From positions 1 to 55,355 of the forward strand of contig JBJTCN010000074.1 of NCBI GenBank assembly GCA_046091905.1: 55,355 nucleotides of DNA, read 5' to 3'. This stretch comes from ZLKRG08 sp046091905. Its GTDB lineage: Bacteria > Actinomycetota > Actinomycetes > Nanopelagicales > Nanopelagicaceae. The notes under the pieces were generated by a model. It was given only the letters and a program-made list of their open reading frames with translations, was not told the DNA's origin and made no database searches. Both the position numbers and the translations under genes were made by a program. Below, piece by piece: positions 7,804 to 16,892 of the stretch. Numbering within the stretch: the stretch's first letter is position 1; each line of letters begins with the position of its first letter.

Positions 7804-8595
7804 ATGATTTCGCGTTTTCGCAAAGCTCGCTTCGCTTCACCGGTTCTTTTATTGCTAGCGCTCATTGCAACTGGTAGCACCTTCAGTGCGCTAACTGCTT
7901 CGGCAGAAACCACAGCAGCACCTTCTCCAGCTGCACGTTCTGCGCAGATCGAAGAAGGTAAGCAACTATTCTTAAAAGGTTGCTCCTCTTGCCACGGCCT
8001 AAACGCTGAAGGATCAGATATTGCACCATCTCTTATCGGTGTTGGCGCAGCATCAGTGGATTTCCAGGTAGGCACCGGACGTATGCCAATGGCAGATATG
8101 TCAGTGCAAGCGATGCGTAAACCCCCAGTTTATGATGCAGAAGAAACTGCGGCTTTAGCTGCATATGTTGCATCTTTGGCGCCTGGACCAGCAATCCCTA
8201 CTGATGAACAATTAAATTACGAACGCGATGGCAACTTGGCAGAAGGTGGCGAACTATTTCGTACCAACTGCGCAATGTGCCATAACTTTTCCGGCCAGGG
8301 CGGTGCGTTAACTCAAGGTAAATATGCTCCTACTTTGATGGGCGTAGAACCAGTTCACATTTATGAGGCATTAATTACTGGCCCACAATCAATGCCAGTA
8401 TTTTCAGATAAGACTTTGACACCAGAAGAGAAACTTTCAATCATTAAATACATTAAGAATGCCGAACAAGAGAAACCACAAGGTGGCATGTCACTTGGAC
8501 GAGTTGGTCCAGTTACTGAAGGTTTATTGGGTTGGGTATTTGGACTTGGACTGCTAATCGGTATTGCAGTCTGGTTAGCATCGAAAGCGAGATAA
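7804..8595 (+). CDS. qcrC: Diheme cytochrome c subunit of the bcc complex
   Basis: QcrC carries electrons from the Rieske/cytochrome b part to the oxidase within the actinobacterial bcc-aa3 supercomplex, replacing a free cytochrome c. From ATG 7804 (263 residues) there is an N-terminal signal or anchor segment (about 11-32), two heme c motifs, CSSCH (60-64) and CAMCH (156-160), and a C-terminal membrane helix (about 240-260). The two CxxCH motifs are diagnostic for this actinobacterial form. The longer frame starting at 7750 overlaps ctaE and lacks support. It follows ctaE by 14 bases. Confidence 0.97.
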   Translation: MISRFRKARFASPVLLLLALIATGSTFSALTASAETTAAPSPAARSAQIEEGKQLFLKGCSSCHGLNAEGSDIAPSLIGVGAASVDFQVGTGRMPMADMSVQAMRKPPVYDAEETAALAAYVASLAPGPAIPTDEQLNYERDGNLAEGGELFRTNCAMCHNFSGQGGALTQGKYAPTLMGVEPVHIYEALITGPQSMPVFSDKTLTPEEKLSIIKYIKNAEQEKPQGGMSLGRVGPVTEGLLGWVFGLGLLIGIAVWLASKAR

Positions 8596-8596
8596 C

Positions 8597-9592
8597 ATGT
8601 CAAAGGAATTAAATCCGATTGAGAACCCCGGTTTACCAGAACATGTTCATCGTAAGACCGATGTTGATCCAAAAGCTGAAAAGCGTGCCGAACGTCAAGT
8701 AGCTTTGTTATTTACACTCTCAGCAATTAGCACCGTTGGTTTTATTTATTCATATGTCGGAATCAAGAAAGATGTTTACGCCTTCATTCCAATTCTTGGT
8801 GATATGAATGTGCAGCAATTAATGCTAGGTCTTTGCATGTCCGGTGCTTTTCTTTTTATCGGTATTGGTGCAATTGCCTGGGCACGCTTCTTGATGCCAG
8901 ATACTGAAGTAATTGCTTACCGCCATGAGATGCGCTCTGCAGATGAAGATCGCAAGGAATTTGTTGAGACTGTTAAGAATCAAGGTGCGACTGCAGGTAT
9001 TGGTCGTCGTCCGCTAATTAAACGAACTCTGGGCGCCGCCCTTGGCTTAGTTGGACTTGGTCCAATTATCTTGCTCCGTGATTTAGGCCCACTTCCAGGA
9101 AAAGAGTTAGAGAAGACCTCTTGGAAAGCTGGAACTCGCTTAGTTACCGATCCAGGCGATCGCCCAATTAAAGTTTCAGATCTCGAAGTTGGTGCCGTGG
9201 TGCAAACCATGCCGGAACTTGCTCCAGGTGAAGAACGTACATTGAATAACACGGCAAAAGATCCGGTCTTATTGATTCGTCTACGTACAGAAGACTTCAA
9301 CTTAGATGAAGAACGACTTTCTTGGACACACGAGGGCATCATTGCTTTCTCAAAGATTTGCTCACACATGGGTTGCGCAGTTGCACTTTACGAACAGCAG
9401 ACACATCACCTGCTCTGCCCATGTCATCAATCAACTTTCGATGTAACGCGCGCAGCCAAAGTTATCTTCGGTCCTTCTGCTCGCCCACTTGCCCAATTAC
9501 CAATTACGGTAGATTCAGAGGGTTACTTAATTGCAAAACAGCCATTTAACGAACCAGTCGGACCTAGCTTTTGGGAGCGTGATAGCAAATGA
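8597..9592 (+). CDS. qcrA: Rieske iron-sulfur subunit of the bcc complex
   Basis: QcrA holds the [2Fe-2S] Rieske cluster that takes the first electron from menaquinol. The 331-residue protein has three predicted membrane helices (about 36-53, 72-97, 143-160), a hallmark of the actinobacterial form, and a C-terminal Rieske fold with CSHMGC (Cys255, His257, Cys260) and CPCHQS (Cys274, Cys276, His277). The ATG lies one base after the qcrC stop, and its stop overlaps the qcrB start, so the three bcc genes are co-translated. Confidence 0.97.
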   Translation: MSKELNPIENPGLPEHVHRKTDVDPKAEKRAERQVALLFTLSAISTVGFIYSYVGIKKDVYAFIPILGDMNVQQLMLGLCMSGAFLFIGIGAIAWARFLMPDTEVIAYRHEMRSADEDRKEFVETVKNQGATAGIGRRPLIKRTLGAALGLVGLGPIILLRDLGPLPGKELEKTSWKAGTRLVTDPGDRPIKVSDLEVGAVVQTMPELAPGEERTLNNTAKDPVLLIRLRTEDFNLDEERLSWTHEGIIAFSKICSHMGCAVALYEQQTHHLLCPCHQSTFDVTRAAKVIFGPSARPLAQLPITVDSEGYLIAKQPFNEPVGPSFWERDSK

Positions 9593-11175
9593 GCGCTAAA
9601 GAAAAAGTTCCAGCAGTGATTGCTAACTTCGTAGACGAACGTACCGGAGCGGCAAAATGGCTTAAGAAGAATTTAACTAAAGTCTTCCCGGATCATTGGT
9701 CCTTCTTGCTCGGTGAGATCGTGCTCTACTCATTCATCATCCTGCTTGCTACAGGTACCTTTTTAACTTTCTGGTTTGATCCTTCATCTAAGGAAGTTAT
9801 TTATAACGGATCTTACGAACCGCTTAAAGGTTTGAAGATGTCTGCTGCGTATGAATCTGCGTTGCACATCTCCTTCGATGTGCGCGGTGGTCTATTGATG
9901 CGCCAGATTCACCACTGGTCTGCGATTATTTTTATGGCCGGCATGATTATTCACATGCTTCGCGTCTTCTTTACAGGAGCTTTCCGTAAACCACGCGAAT
10001 TTAACTGGGTAATTGGAATCGGTCTATTAACACTTGGAATTATTGAAGGTTTCTTGGGTTACTCACTTCCAGATGATTTACTCTCTGGTACTGGTGTCCG
10101 AATTACTGAAGCGATTATTCAAGCCTTCCCGGTAGTTGGTAGTTACCTCGCCTACTTTATTTTTGGGGGACCTTTCCCAGGTGAATCATTTATTCCACGA
10201 ATCTATACGGTTCACGTATTACTTCTACCAGGAATTTTCCTAGCGCTAATTACGGCGCACTTAATGTTGGTCTGGTACCAGAAGCACACTCAATATCCAG
10301 GTCCAGGACGTACTGAAAAGAATGTAGTTGGTTATCCGCTAATGCCTATCTATATGGCCAAAGCTGGCGGCTTCTTCTTCGTAGTCTTCGGAATCACTGC
10401 GCTACTTGGTGCTGTGGCCTCAATCAACCCAATCTGGCTTTATGGTCCATATACGCCCGGACAGATCTCTGCTGGTTCTCAGCCAGATTTCTATATGGGT
10501 TGGATTGACGGCTTGGTTCGCATGGCACCACCACTTGAAACTCATCTACTTGGACACACCATCTCTTGGAATATTTTGATTCCAGGTTTAATTGTTCCTG
10601 GTTTGGTCTTTACTCCAATGGCGCTCTACCCATGGATTGAAAGTTGGATTACTGGAGATAAGCGCGAACACCATCTACTTGATCGTCCACGAAACGTGCC
10701 TAATCGCACCGCAATTGGCGCCGCAGTAATGATGTTCTTCTTCGTGGCACTTCTAAATGGTGGAAATGACTTAATTGCAACCCACTTCTCCTCTTCCATC
10801 AATCACATCATGTGGTTTGCCCGAATTGGAATTTTTGTGCTGCCAATTCTTACTTTCTTTATTACCAAGCGCCTCTGTCTATCACTACAGAGAGCTGACC
10901 GCGAATTGGTATTACATGGTCGCGAAACTGGTCGCTTAGTTCGACTTCCTCATGGTGAATTCGTAGAAGTGCACGAACCACTATCAAAGGAAGAGATTTG
11001 GAAACTAACTTCACACGAACAACCTGGTGCACTGGCACTTCCAGAGACTGATGTCAATGGCGTAAGTCGACCAGGACGATTACTTTCAAAGTTACGTTCA
11101 AATTGGTCTGCTGCAAATGCGGAACAGATTGCAAAACCAACCAAACTCGAACTAGAAGACGGCGCACACCACTAA
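9589..11175 (+). CDS. qcrB: Cytochrome b subunit of the bcc complex
   Basis: QcrB is the membrane subunit that oxidises menaquinol and carries the two b hemes. The 528-residue protein has about nine helices, with heme ligands readable as His108 or His109 with His122 (RQIHHWSAIIFMAGMIIHMLR) and His209 with His224 (YTVHV...ITAHLM). The PEWY-like quinol-oxidation loop is represented by QPDFYMGWIDG. A hydrophilic tail of about 100 residues, typical of actinobacterial QcrB, ends the protein. The ATG overlaps the qcrA stop by four bases. Confidence 0.97.
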   Translation: MSAKEKVPAVIANFVDERTGAAKWLKKNLTKVFPDHWSFLLGEIVLYSFIILLATGTFLTFWFDPSSKEVIYNGSYEPLKGLKMSAAYESALHISFDVRGGLLMRQIHHWSAIIFMAGMIIHMLRVFFTGAFRKPREFNWVIGIGLLTLGIIEGFLGYSLPDDLLSGTGVRITEAIIQAFPVVGSYLAYFIFGGPFPGESFIPRIYTVHVLLLPGIFLALITAHLMLVWYQKHTQYPGPGRTEKNVVGYPLMPIYMAKAGGFFFVVFGITALLGAVASINPIWLYGPYTPGQISAGSQPDFYMGWIDGLVRMAPPLETHLLGHTISWNILIPGLIVPGLVFTPMALYPWIESWITGDKREHHLLDRPRNVPNRTAIGAAVMMFFFVALLNGGNDLIATHFSSSINHIMWFARIGIFVLPILTFFITKRLCLSLQRADRELVLHGRETGRLVRLPHGEFVEVHEPLSKEEIWKLTSHEQPGALALPETDVNGVSRPGRLLSKLRSNWSAANAEQIAKPTKLELEDGAHH

Positions 11176-11184
11176 ACTAAGCAG

Positions 11185-11715
11185 ATGGATCGCACATTAA
11201 CGCTCTGGTTTAATGGAATTGCCGAACATCTAACATTTTGGTTGCCCCTTTTCTCTGAGCAATTTGTCTATCTAATCTTTGGAATTGGTGCACTCTGGAT
11301 AGCAATCCACCATCTTGGGCGAATTAAAGCTATGGCGATTGATTTTGCATTCACTATGGCCCTACCGATTCTGCTCTCAGCTGTGATCTGTGAAGGACTT
11401 TCTAGAATTATCAATCGCGATCGGCCATTTGTAGCGCTCTCAGAAGTTAAGCAATTAATTGAACACGGAGCGGACCCAAGTTTTCCTTCCAGCCATATGA
11501 GCGTTATGGCTGCAATTGCAGTTGCGCTCTGGTTTCGAAATAGAAACTTAGGAGCAATCACTTTTGTGCTGGCAACTATCAGTGGCTTGGCTCGTATCGG
11601 TGCAGGTATTCATTACCCATCCGATATCTTTGTGGGCGCACTAATCGGCACTGCAATTGCGGTATTAACACACAGATTAACTAAAGAGTTGCGCCTTCGA
11701 GCGCTACGCTCCTAG
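11185..11715 (+). CDS. PAP2 family phosphatase, membrane-bound
   Basis: The 176-residue protein has the three PAP2 motifs: an RDRP element at 78-81, PSSH at 101-104, and R137...H143...D147 (ARIGAGIHYPSD), within about five membrane helices. BcrC-type members remove a phosphate from undecaprenyl pyrophosphate and recycle the cell wall lipid carrier; that role is likely here but other lipid phosphates are possible. A TAAACT -10 element (11173-11178) starting on the qcrB stop codon stands six bases before the ATG, so the gene can be expressed separately as a leaderless mRNA. Confidence 0.85.
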   Translation: MDRTLTLWFNGIAEHLTFWLPLFSEQFVYLIFGIGALWIAIHHLGRIKAMAIDFAFTMALPILLSAVICEGLSRIINRDRPFVALSEVKQLIEHGADPSFPSSHMSVMAAIAVALWFRNRNLGAITFVLATISGLARIGAGIHYPSDIFVGALIGTAIAVLTHRLTKELRLRALRS

Positions 11716-11736
11716 TTATTTAACTTAAATTGATTT

Positions 11737-12141
11737 TTAGTGGCTTGCGCCAGCTGAAGGCTTTTCGTATTCGGTAATAAATCCGATAATTGAAATTAAC
11801 AATCCGCCAACTGCGATTGCAGTTAGCCACCATCCAATAATCAAACCTAATCCAGCCAAAATTGTGAAAACAGCTACCGGTAGCGGCCACCAAGAATGTG
11901 GTGAGTAGAAACCTAACTCCCCTGCGCCATCTGCCATTTCTGCCTCTAGATTATCTTCTGGAAGTATGCTGCCAATCTTCTTCTGAGTAAACCAGACATA
12001 GAATGCAACCAGAATTGCTAACGCTGCGCTAAGAAATAAACAGGCAATACCCGCTGGATCTCCACCGATACTGGCATAGATAGAGCCCATCAAAATGTAG
12101 AAGAGACCAATGCCTCCAAAGAGAACCCAAGAGGTTTTCAT
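11737..12141 (-). CDS. ctaF: Cytochrome c oxidase subunit IV, actinobacterial type
   Basis: The 134-residue protein has four hydrophobic segments and the conserved sequence between the second and third, ADGAGELGFYSPHSWWPL, typical of the actinobacterial subunit IV. It stabilises the aa3 oxidase and has no redox centre. It follows ctaD by two bases at the end of the leftward erpA-ctaC-ctaD-ctaF run, facing the ctaE-qcrCAB run, with 21 bases between it and the PAP2 gene. Confidence 0.93.
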   Translation of the reverse strand: MKTSWVLFGGIGLFYILMGSIYASIGGDPAGIACLFLSAALAILVAFYVWFTQKKIGSILPEDNLEAEMADGAGELGFYSPHSWWPLPVAVFTILAGLGLIIGWWLTAIAVGGLLISIIGFITEYEKPSAGASH

Positions 12142-12143
12142 GC

Positions 12144-13805
12144 TTAGTGCAGCCTTTCAATCGGCGCTTCAGGATGGTTTACATCCCAAGCTGGACGCTC
12201 TGAACGAATTCGTGGCATTGAGTAAAAGTTATGACGTGGTGGTGGACATGTGGTCGCCCACTCTAAAGATTGTCCATAACCCCAAGGATCATTTACCTCT
12301 ACCTTAGGAGATTTACGAGTAATCCAAATATTTACAAACCAAGGAATCATTGAAAGTGCAAGCAGGAATGAACCAACAGTTGAAATCATATTCAAAGTGG
12401 TAAAACCATCGGTTGATAGGTAATCCGCATAGCGACGAGACATTCCCTTAATACCCAACCAGTGCTGTACCAAGAAGGTCATATGAAAACCAAAGAAGAG
12501 TGTCCAGAAATGAATCTTGCCTAAGCGTTCATTTAACATCTTGCCGGTCATCTTTGGCCACCAGAAATAGAAACCACCAAACATCGCAAAGACCACGGTT
12601 CCAAAGAGTACGTAGTGGAAATGAGCTACTACGAAATATGAAGCAGAGACTGCGAAATCAAGTGGTGGTGAAGCCAGAATAATTCCAGTTAGACCGCCAA
12701 ATAAAAAGGTAATTAAGAAACCTACCGCCCAATACATTGGCGTATCCATGGAAATAGAACCGCGCCACATTGTTCCAATCCAGTTGAAAAATTTCACACC
12801 GGTCGGCACACCAATTAAGAATGTCATGAAAGAGAAGAATGGAAGCAAAACTTGACCGGTTGCAAATAAGTGGTGCGCCCAGACTGAAACTGAGAGCGCA
12901 GCGATTGCGATAGTTGCAGCAATCAATCCCTTATAACCAAATACGGGTTTGCGGCTAAATACCGGCAAGATTTCGGTAATCACACCGAAAAATGGCAACG
13001 CCAAAATGTAAACCTCAGGATGACCAAAGAACCAGAAAAGGTGCTGCCATAACATGGCACCGCCATTAGCTGGATCGAAAATATGAGTTCCAAATAAGCG
13101 ATCTGATTCCAGAGCTAGCAATGCAGCTGCAAGTGGTGGGAAAGCTAATAAAACTAAAATCGAAGTAAGTAATACATTCCAAGAAAAAATTGGCATGCGG
13201 AACATAGTCATTCCAGGTGCGCGCATTGTGAAAATTGTTGTAATGAAATTTACGCCACCAAGAATTGTGCCAAGACCAGCAAGTGCAAGTCCAACAATCC
13301 AAAGATCGCCACCGATTCCTGGAGAATATTCAGCATTTGCAAGTGGTGCATATGCAGTCCAACCAAATGAAGCTGCGCCACCTGGTGATAGGAATCCAGC
13401 GGTTGCCATAATTCCGCCAAATAAGAATAGCCAGAACGAGAACATATTCAATCTTGGGAACGCCACGTCTGCAGCGCCAATTTGTAGCGGCATAATTACG
13501 TTTGCAAAACCTACGAACAATGGAGTTGCAAACATCAGCAACATGATGGTTCCGTGCATCGTGAAGATCTGGTTGTACTGCTCGTTTGATAAGAATTGCA
13601 GGCCTGGACGGGCTAACTCAGAACGTAGAAATAGCGCTAATAAACCGCCGACTAAGAACCAGACGAAAGTGGCAATTAAATACATATAACCGATGGTCTT
13701 GTGATCGGTTGAGGTAATCCACTTTACAAATAGTCGACCTTTAGAGGTCGGCTCTAGCGGCGAATTCTTTATTTGAGTTACTGGTGGTTGAGCATAGGTT
13801 GTCAT
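12144..13805 (-). CDS. ctaD: Cytochrome c oxidase subunit I, aa3-type
   Basis: CtaD holds heme a, heme a3 and CuB and reduces oxygen while pumping protons. In 553 residues about twelve helices are visible. His84 and His396 fit the heme a ligands and His394 the heme a3 ligand (AHFHYV). His262 with Tyr266 in GHPEVY and His311/His312 build the CuB site with its His-Tyr cross-link. Glu264 in that motif and Lys337 in PTGVKFFNW mark an A1-type oxidase with D and K channels. The start overlaps the ctaC stop by one base (TAATG). Confidence 0.98.
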   Translation of the reverse strand: MTTYAQPPVTQIKNSPLEPTSKGRLFVKWITSTDHKTIGYMYLIATFVWFLVGGLLALFLRSELARPGLQFLSNEQYNQIFTMHGTIMLLMFATPLFVGFANVIMPLQIGAADVAFPRLNMFSFWLFLFGGIMATAGFLSPGGAASFGWTAYAPLANAEYSPGIGGDLWIVGLALAGLGTILGGVNFITTIFTMRAPGMTMFRMPIFSWNVLLTSILVLLAFPPLAAALLALESDRLFGTHIFDPANGGAMLWQHLFWFFGHPEVYILALPFFGVITEILPVFSRKPVFGYKGLIAATIAIAALSVSVWAHHLFATGQVLLPFFSFMTFLIGVPTGVKFFNWIGTMWRGSISMDTPMYWAVGFLITFLFGGLTGIILASPPLDFAVSASYFVVAHFHYVLFGTVVFAMFGGFYFWWPKMTGKMLNERLGKIHFWTLFFGFHMTFLVQHWLGIKGMSRRYADYLSTDGFTTLNMISTVGSFLLALSMIPWFVNIWITRKSPKVEVNDPWGYGQSLEWATTCPPPRHNFYSMPRIRSERPAWDVNHPEAPIERLH

Positions 13806-14554
13806 TATGCGCCTGCCTTTAGAGTTTCGACATATGTATCGTATTCAGTTGGTGTTACAACTTTAACTTTGAAGACCATCTGTGAGTGATTACGTCCGCA
13901 CAGAATGTTGCAACGTCCTGGGTATTCGCCAAGTTTGTTCGCAGTAAATTCAATATGGTTTGTAACGCCTGGCAAATTTTGAATTTGAATCATAAATGCC
14001 GGAATCCAGAATCCATGCACTACGTCGTTTGAATGAATATTAAATTTAACGCGCTCCCCTTGCGGCAAAACTAAAGTTGGCGGATTTGCAGGAGTTCCAG
14101 TTACCACTGCCTTCTCCCCACCATCTTGGTAACCGAATTGCCATGACCATTGGATTCCAGTGACATCGATTGTGTGCATGACCTTTGATGGCTCTTTAGC
14201 AATAATGGTTGCTTCATCACGCGCAGTGAAATAGAAGAGCACCGCAACGATAATGAATGGAATGATTGTGTATGCAACTTCAACTGGCACGTTGTATTGA
14301 GACTGCTTTGGATATTGCGGATCGCCCTCTTTACGACGATGACGAAGTACCGGCCAGAGAATTAATGCCGCGGTGAAGATTCCGACTACCGCTGCCGCTA
14401 GCCAAGCTCCGCGCCATAGATGCCACGAGACTTCATTTACGCTAGATAAATCTTTTTCATAACCATAAACCGAACCATTTTCACAGCCGGTAAGGGTTAG
14501 GGCGCTGAGGGCAACTGACGCACCAAGCAGCGCCTTTTTGAGGCGAAATTGCAT
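13805..14554 (-). CDS. ctaC: Cytochrome c oxidase subunit II
   Basis: CtaC carries the CuA centre that accepts electrons from QcrC. From the ATG at 14554 it has 249 residues: a lipoprotein signal with lipobox LTGC (Cys24), two membrane helices (about 48-70 and 94-110) and a CuA cupredoxin domain with His180, Cys215, Cys219, His223 and Met226 (GRCNILCGRNHSQM). A TTG two codons upstream is possible, but TAAGAT six bases before the ATG fits the window's leaderless pattern. It heads ctaC-ctaD-ctaF. Confidence 0.97.
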   Translation of the reverse strand: MQFRLKKALLGASVALSALTLTGCENGSVYGYEKDLSSVNEVSWHLWRGAWLAAAVVGIFTAALILWPVLRHRRKEGDPQYPKQSQYNVPVEVAYTIIPFIIVAVLFYFTARDEATIIAKEPSKVMHTIDVTGIQWSWQFGYQDGGEKAVVTGTPANPPTLVLPQGERVKFNIHSNDVVHGFWIPAFMIQIQNLPGVTNHIEFTANKLGEYPGRCNILCGRNHSQMVFKVKVVTPTEYDTYVETLKAGA

Positions 14555-14609
14555 GTGCAAATCTTAGTCTTTAGGCTAAAAAAGCCTTAATTACCGCATG
14601 GTGCGCTCA

Positions 14610-14622
14610 CTCACATTGTGAG
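14610..14622. promoter_or_regulatory. Inverted repeat between erpA and ctaC
   Basis: CTCACA and TGTGAG flank a single base, giving a near-perfect 13-base palindrome in the 73-base gap between erpA and ctaC. It sits about 45 bases upstream of the predicted ctaC -10 element (14561-14566), a plausible activator or repressor position. No T-run follows on the minus strand, so a terminator for erpA is less likely. Confidence 0.35.
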
Positions 14623-14627
14623 GGACA

Positions 14628-14963
14628 TCAGTGGAAAGAGTCTCCGCATGCGCATGAACCTTGCGCATTTGGATTATCAATTGTGAAGCCCTGCTTCTCG
14701 ATGGTGTCCACAAAATCAATTGTCGCGCCTGAAAGGTATGGATCGCTCATCTTGTCGACCTTTACCTTTACGGTGCCAAATGAGCGCTCGATGTCATCAT
14801 CCATTGCGCGATCATCGAAGTAGAGCTGATAGCGAAGACCTGAGCAACCGCCTGGTTGCACCGCTACTCGAAGATATAGATCGTCGCGACCTTCTTGCGC
14901 TAAAAGGCTCGCAACCTTCTGGCTTGCAACTTCGGTAAGGCTGATGCCGGTATCTGTGCTCAT
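14628..14963 (-). CDS. erpA: Iron-sulfur cluster insertion protein, ErpA/HesB type
   Basis: A-type carriers deliver Fe-S clusters to apoproteins. The 111-residue protein has the family fold and all three cluster cysteines, Cys40 (GGCSGLRY) and Cys104/Cys106 (GSCACGDSF), at the expected spacing. The ATG has a GGAGA ribosome site. It lies directly upstream of the oxidase genes on the same strand and near the Rieske protein; lipoyl synthase further along is another likely client. ErpA versus IscA or SufA naming is by context only. Confidence 0.92.
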   Translation of the reverse strand: MSTDTGISLTEVASQKVASLLAQEGRDDLYLRVAVQPGGCSGLRYQLYFDDRAMDDDIERSFGTVKVKVDKMSDPYLSGATIDFVDTIEKQGFTIDNPNAQGSCACGDSFH

Positions 14964-15062
14964 AGTTATCTCCGTTTCCTACTGGCCAAATATCACTGCC
15001 GATAATACTCCCGTTGGCCCCTTCGTTTAGACAATAACGCCGCGCCTAATCAGAATATGCCC

Positions 15063-15593
15063 ATGAGCGAATCGAAAAATGCAGGTAAAGGGCGACCAAC
15101 CCGTAAGCGCAGTGAAGCGACGGTAAAGCGAGGCGCATCGCTTGCGCCAGCTAAGACCAAAGAAGAGAAACGCATTGCGCGCGCCGAAGCTCGCGTGCAA
15201 AGAGTTTCGCAACGAAATGCATTTCTTCGTGGCGATGAAAGCGCGCTGCCAGCACGTGATCGCGGTCCAGTCCGCAGATATGTGCGCAACATCGTAGATT
15301 CCCGAATTAACGTTGGAGAATTCTTTCTACCATTTATCTTTGTAGTGCTACTAGTATCGATTACTCGCAATCAAACCATCGCAATACTCTCAATTCTTGC
15401 CATGTATTTAATTATGTTTATTGCAATCATCGATGGCTGGTTCTTGGGACGCCGAATTAAGAAATTGGTTGCCGCAAAGTTTCCAAACGAGAATTTAAAA
15501 GGTTTAGCGCTCTATGGTTTCTTGCGCTCGACTCAGATGCGCAGAATGCGCGCACCAAAGCCACAGATAAAGCGCGGCGAAAAGAACTTTTAA
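15063..15593 (+). CDS. DUF3043 family membrane protein
   Basis: The protein (176 residues from ATG 15063; an ATG two codons upstream also exists) has a highly basic N-terminal region of about 90 residues, the RDRGPVRRYVRNIVDSR core typical of DUF3043, and two membrane helices around 94-112 and 117-135. The family is actinobacterial and of unknown function, usually beside the oxidase or erpA genes as here. CAGAAT six bases before ATG 15063 resembles the leaderless -10 pattern and decides the start. Its stop overlaps the convergent reductase gene by four bases. Confidence 0.87.
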   Translation: MSESKNAGKGRPTRKRSEATVKRGASLAPAKTKEEKRIARAEARVQRVSQRNAFLRGDESALPARDRGPVRRYVRNIVDSRINVGEFFLPFIFVVLLVSITRNQTIAILSILAMYLIMFIAIIDGWFLGRRIKKLVAAKFPNENLKGLALYGFLRSTQMRRMRAPKPQIKRGEKNF

Positions 15594-16591
15594 GCGCGAG
15601 GATTCGGAGAGATAGTCTTCTTCGGATCGCGCTCAACAACTTTTGCTAACGCTTCATCTATTGCTTTAAGAGTCTCGCTACTTAGTTTCACACCTGATGC
15701 TTTTACGTTCTCTTTAATTTGTGCGGGCTTGGTGGCACCAATAATTGCAGCGGAAACATTAGGATTATGCAGTACCCAAGCGATTGCAAGTTGTCCCATG
15801 GTGAGACCTTCACGATCAGCGATTGGCTTTAGTTTCTGCACTGCAGTTAAAATCTCATCGTCTAACCAACGATTAATCATGGTCGCGCCGCTCTTCTTAT
15901 CGGTGGCGCGAGAACCAGCTGGCACTTTCTGGCCAGGCAGATACTTGCCAGTTAAAACACCTTGAGCAATTGGCGACCAAACAATATGGCCGATGCCATT
16001 TGAACGACAGATTGGATCAACTTCCTTTTCAATTACGCGCCAGAGCGCCGAATACTGAGGCTGGCTAGAGATGAAGCGGTTGTAACCCAACTCCTTTTGG
16101 ATTTTTAAGGCGGTAGAGATCTGCTGCGCATTCCATTCTGAGAATCCGATATACATAACTTTGCCTTGGCGAATCAGGTCATCGAAGGCGCTGAGCGATT
16201 CATCAATAGGCGTTTCATAATCAAAACGATGCATTTGATAGAGATCAATATGGTCTGTATTTAATCGCTTAAGTGATGCGTGTACAGATTCCATAATATG
16301 TTTGCGTGATAATCCACGATCATTTTTGCCTGGACCAGTTGGCCAATAAACTTTGGTGAAGAGTTCATAGGATTCACGGCGGACACCTTTGAGCGCCTTT
16401 CCTAATACTGTTTCCGCTTTGGTGCCGGCATAAACATCTGCAGTATCTAAAGTAGTAATTCCGCAATCTAGCGCGGTGCGCACACATTTAATCGCGGCAT
16501 CTTGTTCAACTTGAGAGCCATGTGTAATCCAATTTCCAAAAGCAATCTCTGATACATAAAGACCTGAATTTCCGAGTTTGCGATGTTCCAT
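15590..16591 (-). CDS. Aldo/keto reductase, Kv-beta-like
   Basis: A 333-residue NADPH-dependent aldo/keto reductase. The catalytic tetrad is readable: Asp49 (TLDTADVY), Tyr54, Lys80 (ELFTKVYW) and His121 (LYQMHRFDY). The SEIAFGNW start, AETVLGKAL stretch and the C-terminal AIIGATKPAQI cofactor site match the group of the voltage-gated potassium channel beta subunit and YghZ-type reductases. The substrate is unknown, probably an aldehyde or ketone. The ATG has a GGAGAG ribosome site. Confidence 0.92.
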   Translation of the reverse strand: MEHRKLGNSGLYVSEIAFGNWITHGSQVEQDAAIKCVRTALDCGITTLDTADVYAGTKAETVLGKALKGVRRESYELFTKVYWPTGPGKNDRGLSRKHIMESVHASLKRLNTDHIDLYQMHRFDYETPIDESLSAFDDLIRQGKVMYIGFSEWNAQQISTALKIQKELGYNRFISSQPQYSALWRVIEKEVDPICRSNGIGHIVWSPIAQGVLTGKYLPGQKVPAGSRATDKKSGATMINRWLDDEILTAVQKLKPIADREGLTMGQLAIAWVLHNPNVSAAIIGATKPAQIKENVKASGVKLSSETLKAIDEALAKVVERDPKKTISPNPRA

Positions 16592-16610
16592 TTTGCGACT
16601 CTCCCCTTGC

Positions 16611-16740
16611 GCTGGTTGCCTATGGACCGTAGTTGTGGTTGTATCAGCCTACAACTTAATATTTCGATTTTCAGGGGAAGATTGGTGTGATTCCAACGCT
16701 GACCCGCAACCGTTAAAGCCGGATTACCTGCACTTCGAAG
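16611..16740 (+). ncRNA. Cobalamin riboswitch
   Basis: The conserved core is readable: GGGGAAG near 16674-16680, GGTG followed by ATTCC (16684-16694), GACCCGCAAC (16701-16710), and the B12 box GCCGGATTACCTGC at 16718-16731. A long-range stem, AGTTGT (16631-16636) with ACAACT (16651-16656), precedes the core. It faces a secreted protein and a full ECF importer, so it should sense adenosylcobalamin and shut the operon when the vitamin is plentiful. A further hairpin, CCCGC/GCGGG (16750-16767), lies between the aptamer and the terminator. The exact 5' edge is approximate. Confidence 0.9.
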
Positions 16741-16795
16741 ATTCGACCACCCGCCGAGGATTGCGGGGCTTTAGTCAAAGAACTTTTGCAGATAT

Positions 16796-16830
16796 GTCGT
16801 TCATTTGAAATTTAAATGAACGACTTTTTA
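16796..16830 (+). terminator. Rho-independent terminator of the riboswitch
   Basis: An 11-base perfect stem (16796-16806 with 16814-16824) closes a 7-base loop and is followed at once by five T residues and a second T-rich stretch. It lies 65 bases after the B12 box and 62 bases before the next gene. This fits the expression platform of a transcription-terminating riboswitch. The competing antiterminator pairing was not worked out. Confidence 0.85.
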
Positions 16831-16892
16831 TTTAGTTTTTTCTAGGCCCAGTAAGTCTTCCTAAACACGATTTAACAAAAGGAAACTTAACT

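Noticed and set aside
16831..16892. Small RNA or leader peptide between the riboswitch terminator and the secreted protein gene
   Set aside because: No short frame with a ribosome site and no hairpin; only the T-rich terminator tail and the AAAGGA site of the next gene.
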